A stretch of DNA of 64,000 bases from JACVRW01 sp963827065 (GTDB taxonomy: Bacteria > Actinomycetota > Thermoleophilia > Solirubrobacterales > Thermoleophilaceae): the NCBI GenBank assembly GCA_963827065.1, contig CAWGZM010000012.1, forward strand, positions 62,001 to 126,000. Direction: 5' to 3'. The stretch's first letter is position 1. Every line of letters begins with the position of its first letter. Under the pieces are notes generated by a model that made no database searches, was not told the DNA's origin, and saw only the letters and a program-made list of their open reading frames with translations. Positions 35,068 through 44,365 of this stretch are shown piece by piece. A program made the position numbers and the translations under genes.

Positions 35068-35992
35068 ATGAGCCACCACCGCCCGACAGCCAGCGCCCCG
35101 CCCGCCAAGCGGCCGAGGGTCACGCTCTCCCAGCTGGCCGAGAAGAAGGCGCTCGGCGAGCCGATCGTGATGGTCACCGCCTACGACTACCCGAGTGCCC
35201 AGGTGGCCGAGGAGGCCGGCGTGGATGTCGTGCTCGTCGGCGACTCCGGGCGCGATGACGGTGCTCGGCTATCCCTCGACGGTCCCGGTCACGCTCGACG
35301 AGCTGCTGATGCTCGCCGCCGCCGTGCGGCGCGGCATCTCGACGCCGCTGCTCGTCGGGGACATGCCGTTCGGCTCGTACGAGGCCTCGAACGAGGAGGC
35401 CATCCACAACGCCCAGCGCTTCATCAAGGAGGCGGGCTGCGACGCCGTCAAGCTCGAGCGCGGCGGCAGCACGGCCGAGCGTGCCCGCGCGATCGTGAAC
35501 GCGGGCATTCCGGTGATGGGCCACGTGGGACTGACGCCTCAGACAGCCACCGCGCTGGGCGGCTACCGCTCGCAGGGCAGGACGGCCGAGCGCGGCCTCG
35601 CGGTGATGCGTGACGCGCTCGATCTACAGGACGCCGGCTGTTTCACGATCGTCTTCGAGGCCATCCCCAGCCCGCTCACGGAGGTGATCATGCCGCGCAT
35701 GCGCGTGCCGGTGATCGGGATCGGCGCCGGCCCCGCCGCGGACGGCCAGGTGCTCGTCTTCCACGACCTGCTCGGGATCTACGACGGCCACGCCGCGCGC
35801 TTCGTCAAGCGCTACGGCAACGTGCGCGACGCGATGATCAAGGGCGTCGCCGCGTACACCGCAGACGTCCGTGCGCGCCGCTATCCCGCGGAGGAGCACG
35901 AGTACACGATGGCTCCCGACGAGGTCGAGCGCCTGCATGCGCTCGTCGACGATCCGGCGGGTGAGCCCTTCACGGGCGGCTTCTCGCTCTGA
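35068..35992 (+). pseudogene. panB: 3-methyl-2-oxobutanoate hydroxymethyltransferase, frameshifted
   Basis: PanB homology starts in one frame (VTLSQLAEKKALGEPIVMVT ... GVDVVLVGDS) and continues in another (AMTVLGYPSTVPVTLDELLM ... FTGGFSL). The break lies at 35249-35252, where GGGC should be three bases; removing one G restores a normal 307-residue protein. Active-site segments (VGDS, GGYRSQGRT, PVIGIGAG) are all present. PanB makes ketopantoate, needed for CoA, so an inactivated copy next to an intact panC is unlikely; a base-calling error is the simplest reading. Confidence 0.92.
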
Positions 35993-35999
35993 GCAGGCC

Positions 36000-36701
36000 G
36001 TGGCGATCCGCGTAGTCCTCGCCGAGGACAGCCTGATCGTGCGCGAGGGGATCAGGCAGCTCCTCGCGGGATCGCCGGCGGTCGACGTGGTGGCCGCCTA
36101 CGGCGACGTCGACTCTCTGATCGGCGCCATGGACGTCGATCTGCCGGACGTCGTCCTGACTGACATCCGCATGCCCCCGTCGAACACTGACGAGGGGATC
36201 CGGCTCGCCGACCGGTTGCGCGAGCTGCGCCCGGAGACGGGCGTCGTCGTCATCAGCCAGTACGCGGAACCGCCGTATGTGCTCGCGCTGCTCGAGCGCG
36301 GCTCAGACCGGCGCGGCTACCTGCTGAAGGAGCGGATCCACGATCGCGGTCAGCTGGTGGCCGCGATCAGCACCGTCGCGGTCGGCGGCTCTGTGATCGA
36401 CCCGAAGATCGTCGAGGTCCTGGTGGAGGGCCGGGACCGAGCGGCGAGCTCGCCGCTCGCAGAGCTCACCCAGCGCGAGCGCGAGGTGCTCGCCGAGATG
36501 GCGGCCGGCAAGAGCAACGCGGCGATCGCCGAATCGCTCGTGCTCACGAAGCGGGCGGTCGAGAAGCACATCAACTCGATCTTCGTGAAGCTCGGCCTCG
36601 CCGGCGCCGAGGATGTCTCCAAGCGCGTCAAGGCGACGCTGATGTTCCTGGCCGAGACTTCACCCCAAACGGATGATGTGAAAGGCTCGGCCCAGACCTA
36701 G
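36000..36701 (+). CDS. NarL/FixJ-type response regulator (LuxR HTH)
   Basis: A 233-aa regulator, GTG 36000, 7 nt after panB. The receiver domain has the acidic pair AEDSLIVREG, the phospho-acceptor Asp in VVLTDIRMPP and the Lys in GYLLKERI. The C-terminal LuxR HTH is LTQREREVLAEMAAGKSN ... RAVEKHINSIFVKLGLA. It is a paralogue of the regulator at 37520-38200 (both share RMPPxNTDEGIR and SVIDPKIV). The last codons overlap a 19-bp motif that probably controls the next gene. The kinase at 38329 is a candidate partner. Confidence 0.92.
   Translation: MAIRVVLAEDSLIVREGIRQLLAGSPAVDVVAAYGDVDSLIGAMDVDLPDVVLTDIRMPPSNTDEGIRLADRLRELRPETGVVVISQYAEPPYVLALLERGSDRRGYLLKERIHDRGQLVAAISTVAVGGSVIDPKIVEVLVEGRDRAASSPLAELTQREREVLAEMAAGKSNAAIAESLVLTKRAVEKHINSIFVKLGLAGAEDVSKRVKATLMFLAETSPQTDDVKGSAQT
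36659..36677 (+). promoter_or_regulatory. 19-bp inverted-repeat motif, copy 1
   Basis: TTCACCC-CAAAC-GGATGAT, inside the 3' end of the regulator gene and 73 bp upstream of the DUF6325 ATG. A TAGATT hexamer at 36699-36704 lies 21 nt after it, so the motif would cover the -35 region. It belongs to a family of five copies in the window (40578, 47702, 50217, 61469). Confidence 0.6.
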
Positions 36702-36750
36702 ATTCGCGCCGCTCGCATGAGTAAGACGCGACCGACGAACGGAGGCTTGG

Positions 36751-37197
36751 ATGGAAGGGCACAGCGAGGAACTTGGACCGATCGACATCGTCGTGATCGC
36801 CTATCCGGCCGACGCTCCGATGACCGGTGAGGCCGTTCCCATCGTCATGGACCTGGTCGAGCGCGGGATCATCCGCGTCCTCGACGTCCTGGTGGTGATG
36901 CAGAACGAGGACGGGACCTTCTCCGGCTTCGAGGCCAGCGATCTCGAGGCCGACAGCATCGGCGACCTCAAGGTGTTCGAGGGCGCCTCCACGGGCCTGC
37001 TCGGCGAGGACGACGTCGCCACGGCGTCCGAGGCGCTCGAGCCCGGCAGCGCGGCCGTGATGATCGTGTACGAGAACCGCTGGGCGGCGCCGTTCGCGGC
37101 GGCCGTGCGGCGCAACGGCGGAGTGGTGGTCGACAACCAGCGCATCCCCGTGCAAGACCTGATGGAAGCTCTCGACGCCGCTGACGCGGCGGCCTGA
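36751..37197 (+). CDS. DUF6325 family protein
   Basis: A 148-aa protein of the DUF6325 (DUF1269-like) family: IDIVVIAYPADAPMTGEAVP, then VDLVERGIIRVLDVLVVMQ and VIVYENRWAAPFAAAVRRNG. Such proteins are usually found with SHOCT and stress proteins in actinobacteria; the function is unknown. GGAGG lies ahead of the ATG. It starts 73 bp after a copy of the 19-bp motif and is followed by a SHOCT gene after 19 nt. Confidence 0.88.
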   Translation: MEGHSEELGPIDIVVIAYPADAPMTGEAVPIVMDLVERGIIRVLDVLVVMQNEDGTFSGFEASDLEADSIGDLKVFEGASTGLLGEDDVATASEALEPGSAAVMIVYENRWAAPFAAAVRRNGGVVVDNQRIPVQDLMEALDAADAAA

Positions 37198-37216
37198 ACG
37201 GAAAGGATCGACCTCA

Positions 37217-37504
37217 ATGCCTGGATTGCTTCGCGGTGTGGCCCGCACCGCTGTCATCGCCGGCACCGCCACCAGCGTGTCCAACCGCGTCAGCCGCCGG
37301 CAGGCGAACCGCTGGGCGGCGCAGGACGCCGAGCAGTACGAGCAGCCGCCGCAGCAGTACGCGGCTCCGCCGCCCGCCGCCCCTGCCGCTCCTGCCGGCA
37401 AGGACCGGGTCGAACAGCTCAAGGAACTGGCCTCGCTCAAGGAGCAGGGTGTCCTCACTGACGAGGAGTTCGCGCGCGAGAAGGCCCGCATCCTGAACGG
37501 GTGA
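37217..37504 (+). CDS. SHOCT domain protein
   Basis: A 95-aa protein. The C-terminal SHOCT motif is DRVEQLKELASLKEQGVLTD followed by EEFAREKARIL. The N-terminal half is basic with a Pro/Ala/Gln-rich linker. SHOCT modules mediate oligomerisation or membrane association. It is co-transcribed with DUF6325, a pairing common in actinobacterial stress loci. A hairpin follows immediately. Confidence 0.9.
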   Translation: MPGLLRGVARTAVIAGTATSVSNRVSRRQANRWAAQDAEQYEQPPQQYAAPPPAAPAAPAGKDRVEQLKELASLKEQGVLTDEEFAREKARILNG

Positions 37505-37510
37505 GCCAAG

Positions 37511-37541
37511 CGGCCGGGCCTACGCCGAGGAGTCCCGGCCG
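37511..37541. terminator. Hairpin between convergent SHOCT and regulator genes
   Basis: Perfect 8-bp arms CGGCCGGG and CCCGGCCG with a 15-nt loop, spanning the SHOCT gene end (37504) and the convergent regulator stop (37520). Probably a two-way terminator; no T-run. Confidence 0.45.
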
Positions 37542-38200
37542 TCCGCATCCGCGAGGAAGAGCAGCGCCGCCTTGACCCGCCTGCTGATCTCCGCGGAGCC
37601 CGTCAGGCCGAGCTTGGTGAAGATCGCGTGAGTGTGCTTCTCGACCGCGCGCTTCGACAGCTGGAGCGAGTTCGCGATCGCGACGTTGCTCTTTCCCTGC
37701 GCGATCTCGGCGAGCACCGCGCGCTCCCGTGAGCTGAGTGCGGCCAGCTCGTCGCCGTCGCGCTGCACCCTCGCGGCGACGAGCACGTCGACGATCTTCG
37801 GGTCGATCACCGATTCACCCGAGCTGACCGCCCGGAACGCGGCAGTGAGCTCCTGGAGGTCATGCACCCGCTCCTTGAGCAGGTAGGCCCTTCCATCGGA
37901 ACCCGACTCGAACAACGCGAGCACGTACCCGGGATCCGAGTACTGGCTCAGCACGACGACCCCCAGCTTCGGATGGGACTCCCGCAGCGCCGCCGCGGCC
38001 CGGATGCCCTCGTCGGTGTTCGTGGGCGGCATGCGGATGTCGGTCATCACGACATCCGGCTGGTGCTCGGTGACCGCGGCGAGCAGCTCGTCGAGATCGC
38101 CGCATGCCGCAACCACCTCCACGCCCGCCCGCGTCGCGAGCATCTCGCGCAGCCCTTCGCGGACGATGAAGCTGTCCTCGCCCAGGACCACCCGGATCAT
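37520..38200 (-). CDS. NarL/FixJ-type response regulator (LuxR HTH)
   Basis: A 226-aa regulator from ATG 38200. The receiver has GEDSFIVREG, phospho-Asp in VVMTDIRMPP and Lys in AYLLKERV; the HTH is LSSRERAVLAEIAQGKSN ... RAVEKHTHAIFTKLGLT. It is closely similar to the 36000-36701 regulator. The divergent HisKA_3 kinase gene (38329) makes it the obvious cognate regulator. The 128-bp intergenic gap between them has no clear copy of the 19-bp motif. Confidence 0.93.
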   Translation of the reverse strand: MIRVVLGEDSFIVREGLREMLATRAGVEVVAACGDLDELLAAVTEHQPDVVMTDIRMPPTNTDEGIRAAAALRESHPKLGVVVLSQYSDPGYVLALFESGSDGRAYLLKERVHDLQELTAAFRAVSSGESVIDPKIVDVLVAARVQRDGDELAALSSRERAVLAEIAQGKSNVAIANSLQLSKRAVEKHTHAIFTKLGLTGSAEISRRVKAALLFLADADGRDSSA

Positions 38201-38328
38201 GGGCCGAATGTAGCGCCCATCGGGGGGGACACTACGTCGGCATCCTTGGGCCAGATCGCGTACGGTTCGTAAGCGCCGGGCGGTACTGGCTCGCCCTAGC
38301 CTCAGAGAGGGCCGCCCAGCGAGCACGG

Positions 38329-40152
38329 ATGCATGCAGACGTTCCGACCGTCGTAGGTGACGACGCGCGGCTGAGCCGGCGCGCCGCTTTCGGCATCGCC
38401 ACGGTGGGTGGCGTGCTCGCGGGCCTCGCCGCCCTGGTCGCGCTGACGGGCGACATGCCGCATGAGGTGGCGCTCGCCGAGAAGCAGGCCATCATCGTGG
38501 CCGTCCCCGTCGGGGTTGGCGTCTACGCCTGGCGAGAGGGCACGCATGCGCGTTTCGGCCGGCTGCTCGTGATCGCCGGTGTGGCCTGGTTCCTCGGATC
38601 TTTCTCGACCTCGAGCAACGAGGTCCTGCACAGCATCGGCCGGATCGCCGGCTGGTACGTGGAGGCCGGCCTCGTCTACCTCATCCTCGCCTTCCCCTCG
38701 GGCCGCCTCACGACGAGCTTCGACCGGCGGCTCGTCGCCGCCGCGTTCGCCCTGATCACTTGCCTCTTCCTGCCGACCGCGCTGTTCACTGAGAGCTATC
38801 CGAGCCCGTCGCCGTGGGCGACCTGCGACGGCGATTGCCCGGGCAACGCGTTCATGCTGCTGAGCTCGGAGGCGGCGGTGATGGACGATCTGATCGTGCC
38901 GCTGCGCGAGTCGATTGCGGCGGCCATCCTCCTGGTGGTCGTCATCCGGCTGGCAGATCGCATCCGGAGGGCGACCAGGCTGCTGCGCTTGACCCTCGTC
39001 CCCGTTCTGGTCTTTGCGATGCTGCGCACACTCGCGGTCGCCGTCGGCATTATCGCGCGCGGCGCCGGCGCGGACGACTCAGTGATGGCCGTCATCACGT
39101 CAGTCATCGCGCTCGGGCTGCCGGCGGTCTGCGTGGGTTTCCTGATCGGCCTGCTCCGATGGCGGATCCATATGGCGGACGCGCTCGTAGGGCTTGCGCT
39201 CGGCCTACCGGGGCTGCAGGACCCGGCCAGGCGGCGCGATCTGATCGCCGCGACCCTGGCCGACCCGACGGTAGACCTGGCCTTCAAGGGGCAGGAGCCG
39301 GAAGACGGGTGGGTGGACGTCGACGGCGAGCCGACCACGCTGCCGGGACCGCCCGACAAGCGTCACGCCACGCTGATTCGCGACGACGGCGAGCCCGTGG
39401 CGGCGGTCATGCACGACGCCGCTCTGACCGAGCAGCGCCCCTTCATCGAGGCGGTTGGGACGTACGCGTTCGTATGGGACGACAACCGGCGCCTCGCTGC
39501 CCGGGTCGAGAGCTCGCTGAAGGAGCTTCGCGAATCGCGGGCGCGGATCCTGGCCGCGGCAGATGACGAGCGCCGCCGCATCGAGCGCGACCTCCACGAC
39601 GGTGGGCAGCAGCGGCTCGTGGCGCTTCGGATCCGGCTCGAGCTTGCCGGGGAGCTCATGAAGGACAATCCACCCGGGGCACGGACCATGCTCCAGCAGA
39701 TCGGCGGGGACGTGGACGCCGCGCTCGAGGAGCTCAGGTCGCTTGCCGCCGGCGTCTACCCCTCGCTGCTGGCGGCCCGCGGACTCCCCGACGCCATTCG
39801 CACCGCCGCACTCCAGTCACCGCTGCCCACCTCGGTTGAGGTAGATGGAGCCAATCGCTATTCGGATGAGATCGAGACTGCCGCGTACTTCTGCTGCATC
39901 GAGGCCCTACAGAACGTCGCCAAGCACGCGCCCGACGCCAGTGCCGTGGCCATTTCGCTGAGCCGCAACGGCGACCTGCGCTTCGAGGTGCGCGACGACG
40001 GCCACGGCTTCGCGGCGGACGCAGTCACCCCGGGCGACGGCCTCATGAACATGCGCGACCGGATGGCCGCGGTCGGCGGCGAGCTCGAGATCCGCTCGGC
40101 CCTCGGATCCGGAACGACGGTGACCGGGACGATCCCGGTCGGCGCTCCCTAG
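38329..40152 (+). CDS. Sensor histidine kinase, HisKA_3 (NarX/DesK type)
   Basis: A 607-aa membrane kinase. About eight hydrophobic segments fill residues 15-290, with a short extracytoplasmic loop carrying two Cys (WATCDGDCPG), a possible redox or metal sensor. A cytoplasmic linker follows. The dimerisation box DDERRRIERDLHDGGQQRLV contains the phospho-His. The ATPase domain has N box ALQNVAKHA, G1 RDDGHGF and G2 GDGLMNMRDRM. HisKA_3 kinases pair with NarL-type regulators, here the divergent 37520 gene and perhaps the 36000 gene. It overlaps the convergent receiver gene by 4 nt. Confidence 0.93.
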   Translation: MHADVPTVVGDDARLSRRAAFGIATVGGVLAGLAALVALTGDMPHEVALAEKQAIIVAVPVGVGVYAWREGTHARFGRLLVIAGVAWFLGSFSTSSNEVLHSIGRIAGWYVEAGLVYLILAFPSGRLTTSFDRRLVAAAFALITCLFLPTALFTESYPSPSPWATCDGDCPGNAFMLLSSEAAVMDDLIVPLRESIAAAILLVVVIRLADRIRRATRLLRLTLVPVLVFAMLRTLAVAVGIIARGAGADDSVMAVITSVIALGLPAVCVGFLIGLLRWRIHMADALVGLALGLPGLQDPARRRDLIAATLADPTVDLAFKGQEPEDGWVDVDGEPTTLPGPPDKRHATLIRDDGEPVAAVMHDAALTEQRPFIEAVGTYAFVWDDNRRLAARVESSLKELRESRARILAAADDERRRIERDLHDGGQQRLVALRIRLELAGELMKDNPPGARTMLQQIGGDVDAALEELRSLAAGVYPSLLAARGLPDAIRTAALQSPLPTSVEVDGANRYSDEIETAAYFCCIEALQNVAKHAPDASAVAISLSRNGDLRFEVRDDGHGFAADAVTPGDGLMNMRDRMAAVGGELEIRSALGSGTTVTGTIPVGAP

Positions 40153-40544
40153 CGCTCGGCGTCACTGTACGTCCGCCACAGCCGGCGCAGCATGGCGGGG
40201 CCGAGCTCCTGCTTGCGCACCAGAGTCGCGGCGCCGGACGCCTCGATGGCAGGCCTGATGGCGGGGCTCTCCTCGACCGAGATCAGCACAACCAGGACAT
40301 CGGGGTGGCTGTCGGCGATTCGCCGTGCGGTCTCGATCCCGTCCATGCCCGGCATCCTCACGTCGAGGAGGATGAACTGGGGCTCTAGGTCCCGGATCGC
40401 GTCGATGGCCTCCTCACCTGAGCTGGCGCTGCCCACCCAGCGAAAGCCCGGGGTCGCGGCCACCACGTCGCGCGCGACGTCGAGGAAGACCACCTGGTCG
40501 TCGACCCCCATGACTCCGACCCGATCTCGGGAGAGCGAGCCCAC
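40149..40544 (-). CDS. Single-domain response regulator (receiver only)
   Basis: A 131-aa receiver: VGVMGVDDQVVFLDVARDVV, phospho-Asp in FILLDVRMPGMDGIE, Thr/Ser in VLISVEES and Lys in ATLVRKQEL. No output domain. The GTG 40544 keeps the first beta-strand; ATG 40511 would cut it. A TACCGT hexamer at 40556-40551 is 21 nt from the 19-bp motif at 40578 and only 6 nt from the GTG, so the mRNA may be leaderless. It could act as a phosphate sink or a protein-protein switch for the adjacent kinase. Confidence 0.85.
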   Translation of the reverse strand: MGSLSRDRVGVMGVDDQVVFLDVARDVVAATPGFRWVGSASSGEEAIDAIRDLEPQFILLDVRMPGMDGIETARRIADSHPDVLVVLISVEESPAIRPAIEASGAATLVRKQELGPAMLRRLWRTYSDAER

Positions 40545-40577
40545 ACGAGGACGGTACGAGGCTCGAACCCGCCCCGC

Positions 40578-40596
40578 GTCATCCGATCGGGGTGAA
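40578..40596 (-). promoter_or_regulatory. 19-bp inverted-repeat motif, copy 2
   Basis: On the minus strand TTCACCC-CGATC-GGATGAC. It lies between the divergent receiver gene (40544) and the MalT-like gene. A TACCGT hexamer follows at a 21-nt spacing in the receiver direction. It covers a GTG at 40592 that might otherwise be taken as the MalT-like start. Confidence 0.6.
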
Positions 40597-40687
40597 CTCG
40601 GCCAATACGGCGAGGGGAAGTTGGCCGCACTCCAATAGGCAGGCTCACCCCGTTGTGCCCCATCCGCCGCGCTGGGACGCTTCCACC

Positions 40688-42943
40688 GTGGCCCAGGCCC
40701 TGACGGCACCTGCCGCCGGCCCTGACTCGGCATTCTCGGAGACGGTCCTGCTCGCACCCGCGAGCCTGCCGTCTCCACCTCAGCCGGGAGTCGTGCCGCG
40801 CCCGCGCCTCGTACGGCGGCTGGTCGAAGCGCGGCACGTCCCCGTCGTCCTGCTCGTCGCCCCGGCCGGCTACGGCAAGACAACCGTCCTCCGGGACTGG
40901 GCGGCCTGCGACGGGCGCCCGTTCGCATGGGTGACCCTCGAACCCAGGGACAACGACCCACGCGAGCTGCTCTCGTCGGTGGCGTTTGCACTCGACATGA
41001 TCGAGCCGGTCGGCTGGGAGGTGCTCGAGGCACTTTCCGCAGGCGGCCGCGAAGGGGCGACCGCGGCGCTGGGGCGCCTGACCAGGAGCCTGGCGCGCAA
41101 CGAGCGGCCCGCGGTGCTCGTACTCGACGACCTGCATGTGATCGACGCCCAAGAGGCGCGCGAAGTGGTGACCGCGATCGGGCACGCATCCGGGCACGGC
41201 CTGCAGCTCGCGCTCGCTTCCCGCAGTGACGCCGTCCTCCCGCTGGCCAGGAGGCGCGCCCACGGCACCTTGGCCGAGCTGCGGGCCGGTGAGCTCGCCA
41301 TGACCCGGTCCGAGGCCGCCGCGCAGCTGAGCCTGGCGGAGCTCGAGCTCTCCTCGGAAGAGGCCCTGACTCTCCACCGCCGCACCGAGGGTTGGCCCGC
41401 CGGTCTCCATCTCGCCGCCCTGTCCATCCGCGAGCAGGACGGTTTGCCGACGCGGGCCCGTGAGTTCGCGGGCGACGACCGTCTCGTGACGGGATACGTG
41501 CGGGAGGAGCTGCTCTCCTCCCTGCCACCCTCGGAGCTCGAGTTCGTTACCGGCACGTGCGTCTTGGATCGGCTCTCGGCGCCGGTATGCGACGCCCTGC
41601 TCGAACGGCACGACTCGGCGGACGTGCTCGCCCGGCTCGCGCACGGCAACGTCATGCTCGTCCCGCTCGACCGCCGTGACGCGACCTACCGCTACAACGA
41701 GCTGCTCGGATCGGCGCTGCGCGCGGAGCTCCATCGCCGCGACCCGAAGCGCGAGGCGCAGCTGCACAGCCGTGCCAGCGCGTGGTACGCCGACAACGGA
41801 GATCCCGGACGAGCGATCGGCCACGCGATCGACGCCGGGGACGTCGAGCGTGCCGCGACCCTACTGTGGGACAGCGCGCTCCAGCTCTCGGCCCGCGGGC
41901 GGCAGGGTGCGGTCCGGGACTGGCTTGCGAGGTTCAGCGAGCGGGCGCTGGCGGACACCCCGCTGCTGGCGCTGGTCGCGGCGGCGACCGAGCTCGCGGC
42001 GGGGAACCTCTATGAGGCAGAGCGCTGGACGACACTCGCACGGAGCGCCCCCGACGCCGACCGCGCGCATGCCGGAATCACCCTCATGCAGGCCGCCATC
42101 GGCAGAAGCGGTGTGGACGCAATGGGTGCGGAGGCGGAGCGTGCCGGTGAGCTGCTCGGCGACGGAAGCCCATGGCGACCGCTCTGCCTGCTGCTGCAGG
42201 GCGTCGCCGAGCAGCTGGCGGGCAACCTCTGCGCTGCGCGCGGCCGGCTCGAGGAGGCTGCTCACCTCGCCGCCGGTCAGGCCCCCCTTGTGCAGGCAAT
42301 ATGCCTGGCCCAGCTCGCCCTGCTGGCCATGGCGGACGACGACATCGAGCGTGCGAGCGTGCTGGCCGGGCGCGCCCGGGCCCAGGTCGGCCGCTGCGAG
42401 CTGGACGACTCGCCGGCCGTCGCGCTCGTCTATGCGGTGTCCGCCGAGCTGCGCGCGCGCTTGGGCCGTGTGTCCGAGGCCGCCGCCGAGCTGCACCAGG
42501 GACTGCGGCTCCTGAGCAAGACCACCGACCCGAGCCCCTGGTATGACGCCGAGTGCCGCCTCATCGCCGCGCGGGCGACTTTGCGCCTGAGTGGACCGAA
42601 CGCGGCCCGCGAGCTGCTCGAGCAGGCCGCCGGCGCCGCCCGGCGTGTGCCGGACGCTCCGGTGCTGCATGCCTGGCTCGATCAGGCGAGCGCCGACATC
42701 GAGCTCGCGCTCGATTCGAGCGACGGGGCCGACTGGGCGCTCACGGCTGCCGAGCTGCGCGTGGTCGGCTACCTGCCGAGCCACCTCTCGTTTCCTGAGA
42801 TCGCGGAGCGCCTGCATGTCTCGCCGAACACCGTCAAGACGCACGCGCGCGGGATCTATCGCAAGCTCGGCGTCACGTCGCGCGGCAACGCGGTCGAGCT
42901 CGCGTGCGGCGCCGGGCTCATCGGAGCCGCACGAGACGTATGA
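40688..42943 (+). CDS. MalT-like LuxR family ATP-dependent regulator
   Basis: About 751 aa (GTG 40688; a GTG at 40592 would give 783 aa but overlaps a regulatory motif). Domain order: STAND-type NTPase with Walker A APAGYGKTTVL and Walker B AVLVLDDLHVI, a helical/TPR-like central region (about 330-680), and a C-terminal LuxR HTH (LSFPEIAERLHVSPNTVKTH ARGIYRKLG). These regulators are activated by a small-molecule inducer plus ATP. The HTH lacks the usual LTxREREVL start (it reads LTAAELRVVGYLP), but the recognition helix is normal. Its targets are unknown. Confidence 0.9.
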   Translation: MAQALTAPAAGPDSAFSETVLLAPASLPSPPQPGVVPRPRLVRRLVEARHVPVVLLVAPAGYGKTTVLRDWAACDGRPFAWVTLEPRDNDPRELLSSVAFALDMIEPVGWEVLEALSAGGREGATAALGRLTRSLARNERPAVLVLDDLHVIDAQEAREVVTAIGHASGHGLQLALASRSDAVLPLARRRAHGTLAELRAGELAMTRSEAAAQLSLAELELSSEEALTLHRRTEGWPAGLHLAALSIREQDGLPTRAREFAGDDRLVTGYVREELLSSLPPSELEFVTGTCVLDRLSAPVCDALLERHDSADVLARLAHGNVMLVPLDRRDATYRYNELLGSALRAELHRRDPKREAQLHSRASAWYADNGDPGRAIGHAIDAGDVERAATLLWDSALQLSARGRQGAVRDWLARFSERALADTPLLALVAAATELAAGNLYEAERWTTLARSAPDADRAHAGITLMQAAIGRSGVDAMGAEAERAGELLGDGSPWRPLCLLLQGVAEQLAGNLCAARGRLEEAAHLAAGQAPLVQAICLAQLALLAMADDDIERASVLAGRARAQVGRCELDDSPAVALVYAVSAELRARLGRVSEAAAELHQGLRLLSKTTDPSPWYDAECRLIAARATLRLSGPNAARELLEQAAGAARRVPDAPVLHAWLDQASADIELALDSSDGADWALTAAELRVVGYLPSHLSFPEIAERLHVSPNTVKTHARGIYRKLGVTSRGNAVELACGAGLIGAARDV

Positions 42944-42966
42944 GCACCGCTCTTGGTGCAAAGAGC

Positions 42967-44364
42967 TCAGTAGCCGACCCCCGTCTTCACCCTCTCACGC
43001 TCGACCGGGTGCACGCCGCCCTTCTTGTCGAGCGTCTCGCAGGCCTCGACGATGTCGTTGCCAAGCGTGGTCACCAGTGAGTGGCCGAGCGTCTCCTTGA
43101 CGAGCGCGCGCATGATCTTCACGTGGTCGGCCTTTGGCGGCAGCGTGTAGGCGGGCACCATCCAGCCCCGCTCGGCCGAGAGCTGAGACGCGACGTCGAA
43201 CTCGTCGTAGGACTGTTCCTCTGCCAGCTGGAAGGCCACGAGCGGGAGCTGCTCCTCGTCTGCCTCGCCGATCAGCCGGAAGCGGCCCGTCGCCGCGATC
43301 GTGTCGGCCAGCAGCTTGGCGTTGTTCTGCATCACCTCCATCACCAGGCGGTAGCCGGCGTGCCCCAGGCGCACGAAGTTGTAGTACTGCGCGAGCACCA
43401 TGGCCGATCCCGTCGAGAAGTTCAGCGTGAAGGTCGCGTCGGTCTTGCCGAGATAGTTCTCGTAGAAGACGAGGTCCTCGGCCAGGTCGCTCTTCTCCCT
43501 GAAGATCAGCCAGCCGATGCCCGGGTACACGAGGCCGAACTTGTGCCCCGACACGTTGATCGAACGGACCTGCTCGAGGCGAAAGTCCCACTCGGAGTGC
43601 GGGTAGAGGAACGGCCATACGAAGCCGCCGCTGGCACCGTCGACGTGGAGTGGCACGTCGATGCCGCGCTCCGACTTGAGCTTGATCAGCAGGTCGTTGA
43701 TGCCGACGATGTCGTCGGCGTGGCCCGTGAAGGTGGTGCCGAGCACGGCCGCCACGCCGATGGTGTTCTCGTCGACGTGAGGCTCGACGTCCTCCGGGCC
43801 GATCGTGTACTTGTCGGGCTGCAACGGGATGATGCGCGGCTCGACGTCGAAGTAGCGGCAGAACTTCTCCCACACGACGTGCACATCCCCGCCGAAGACG
43901 AGGTTCGGCCTCGTCGTGTCCCTGCCGGCAGCCTCCTGGCGCTCGCGCCACTTCCACTTCAGCGAGAGCGCGCCGAGCATGATCGCCTCGGACGAGCCCT
44001 GCGTGCGGGCGCCGGTCGTCTCCCCCGGCGCGTTGAAGAGGGCAGCAAGCATGCGTATGCAACGCTGCTCGATCTCCGCCGTCTGCGGGTACTCCGCATG
44101 GTCGATGAAGTTCCTGTGCAGGTTCTCCGCGATCACCCGTTGAGCCTCCGGCTCCATCCAGGTGGTCACGAAGGTCGCGAGATTGCGCATCGGGATTCCG
44201 TCGAGGATGAGCTCCTCGCCGATGAGCCGCATTGCGTCCAGGGACGGCATGCCGTGCTCGGGCAGCTCGTTGTCGGGAGCGGGCTTGAGCAGGAATCGGG
44301 TGCCGAACTCCGCCGCGCGGTGGTCGAGCTGCTCGCTGAGTGACGACGGATCGTGACTTTCCAT
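42967..44364 (-). CDS. gadB: Glutamate decarboxylase
   Basis: A 465-aa PLP enzyme with ATG 44364 and AAGGAG 7 nt before it. It has the normal GadB length. The PLP-lysine is in INVSGHKFGLVYPG, the PLP-binding His/Asp in VPLHVDGASGGFVWPF, and GARTQGSSEAIMLGALSLKW is conserved. It decarboxylates glutamate to GABA, using up a proton. No GadC antiporter is nearby, so acid resistance, GABA shunt or C:N control are all open. It is co-transcribed with the YrhK-like gene, whose stop lies 1 nt before its ATG. Confidence 0.95.
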   Translation of the reverse strand: MESHDPSSLSEQLDHRAAEFGTRFLLKPAPDNELPEHGMPSLDAMRLIGEELILDGIPMRNLATFVTTWMEPEAQRVIAENLHRNFIDHAEYPQTAEIEQRCIRMLAALFNAPGETTGARTQGSSEAIMLGALSLKWKWRERQEAAGRDTTRPNLVFGGDVHVVWEKFCRYFDVEPRIIPLQPDKYTIGPEDVEPHVDENTIGVAAVLGTTFTGHADDIVGINDLLIKLKSERGIDVPLHVDGASGGFVWPFLYPHSEWDFRLEQVRSINVSGHKFGLVYPGIGWLIFREKSDLAEDLVFYENYLGKTDATFTLNFSTGSAMVLAQYYNFVRLGHAGYRLVMEVMQNNAKLLADTIAATGRFRLIGEADEEQLPLVAFQLAEEQSYDEFDVASQLSAERGWMVPAYTLPPKADHVKIMRALVKETLGHSLVTTLGNDIVEACETLDKKGGVHPVERERVKTGVGY

Positions 44365-44365
44365 G

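Noticed and set aside
38213..38232. A possible sixth copy of the 19-bp motif between the regulator and kinase genes (CCCATCGGGGGGGAC)
   Set aside because: Only about half of the consensus positions match and the left half is missing.
42951..42968. Small hairpin GCACC-GCTCTT-GGTGC between the MalT-like gene and gadB as terminator
   Set aside because: The 5-bp stem is too short to support the call.
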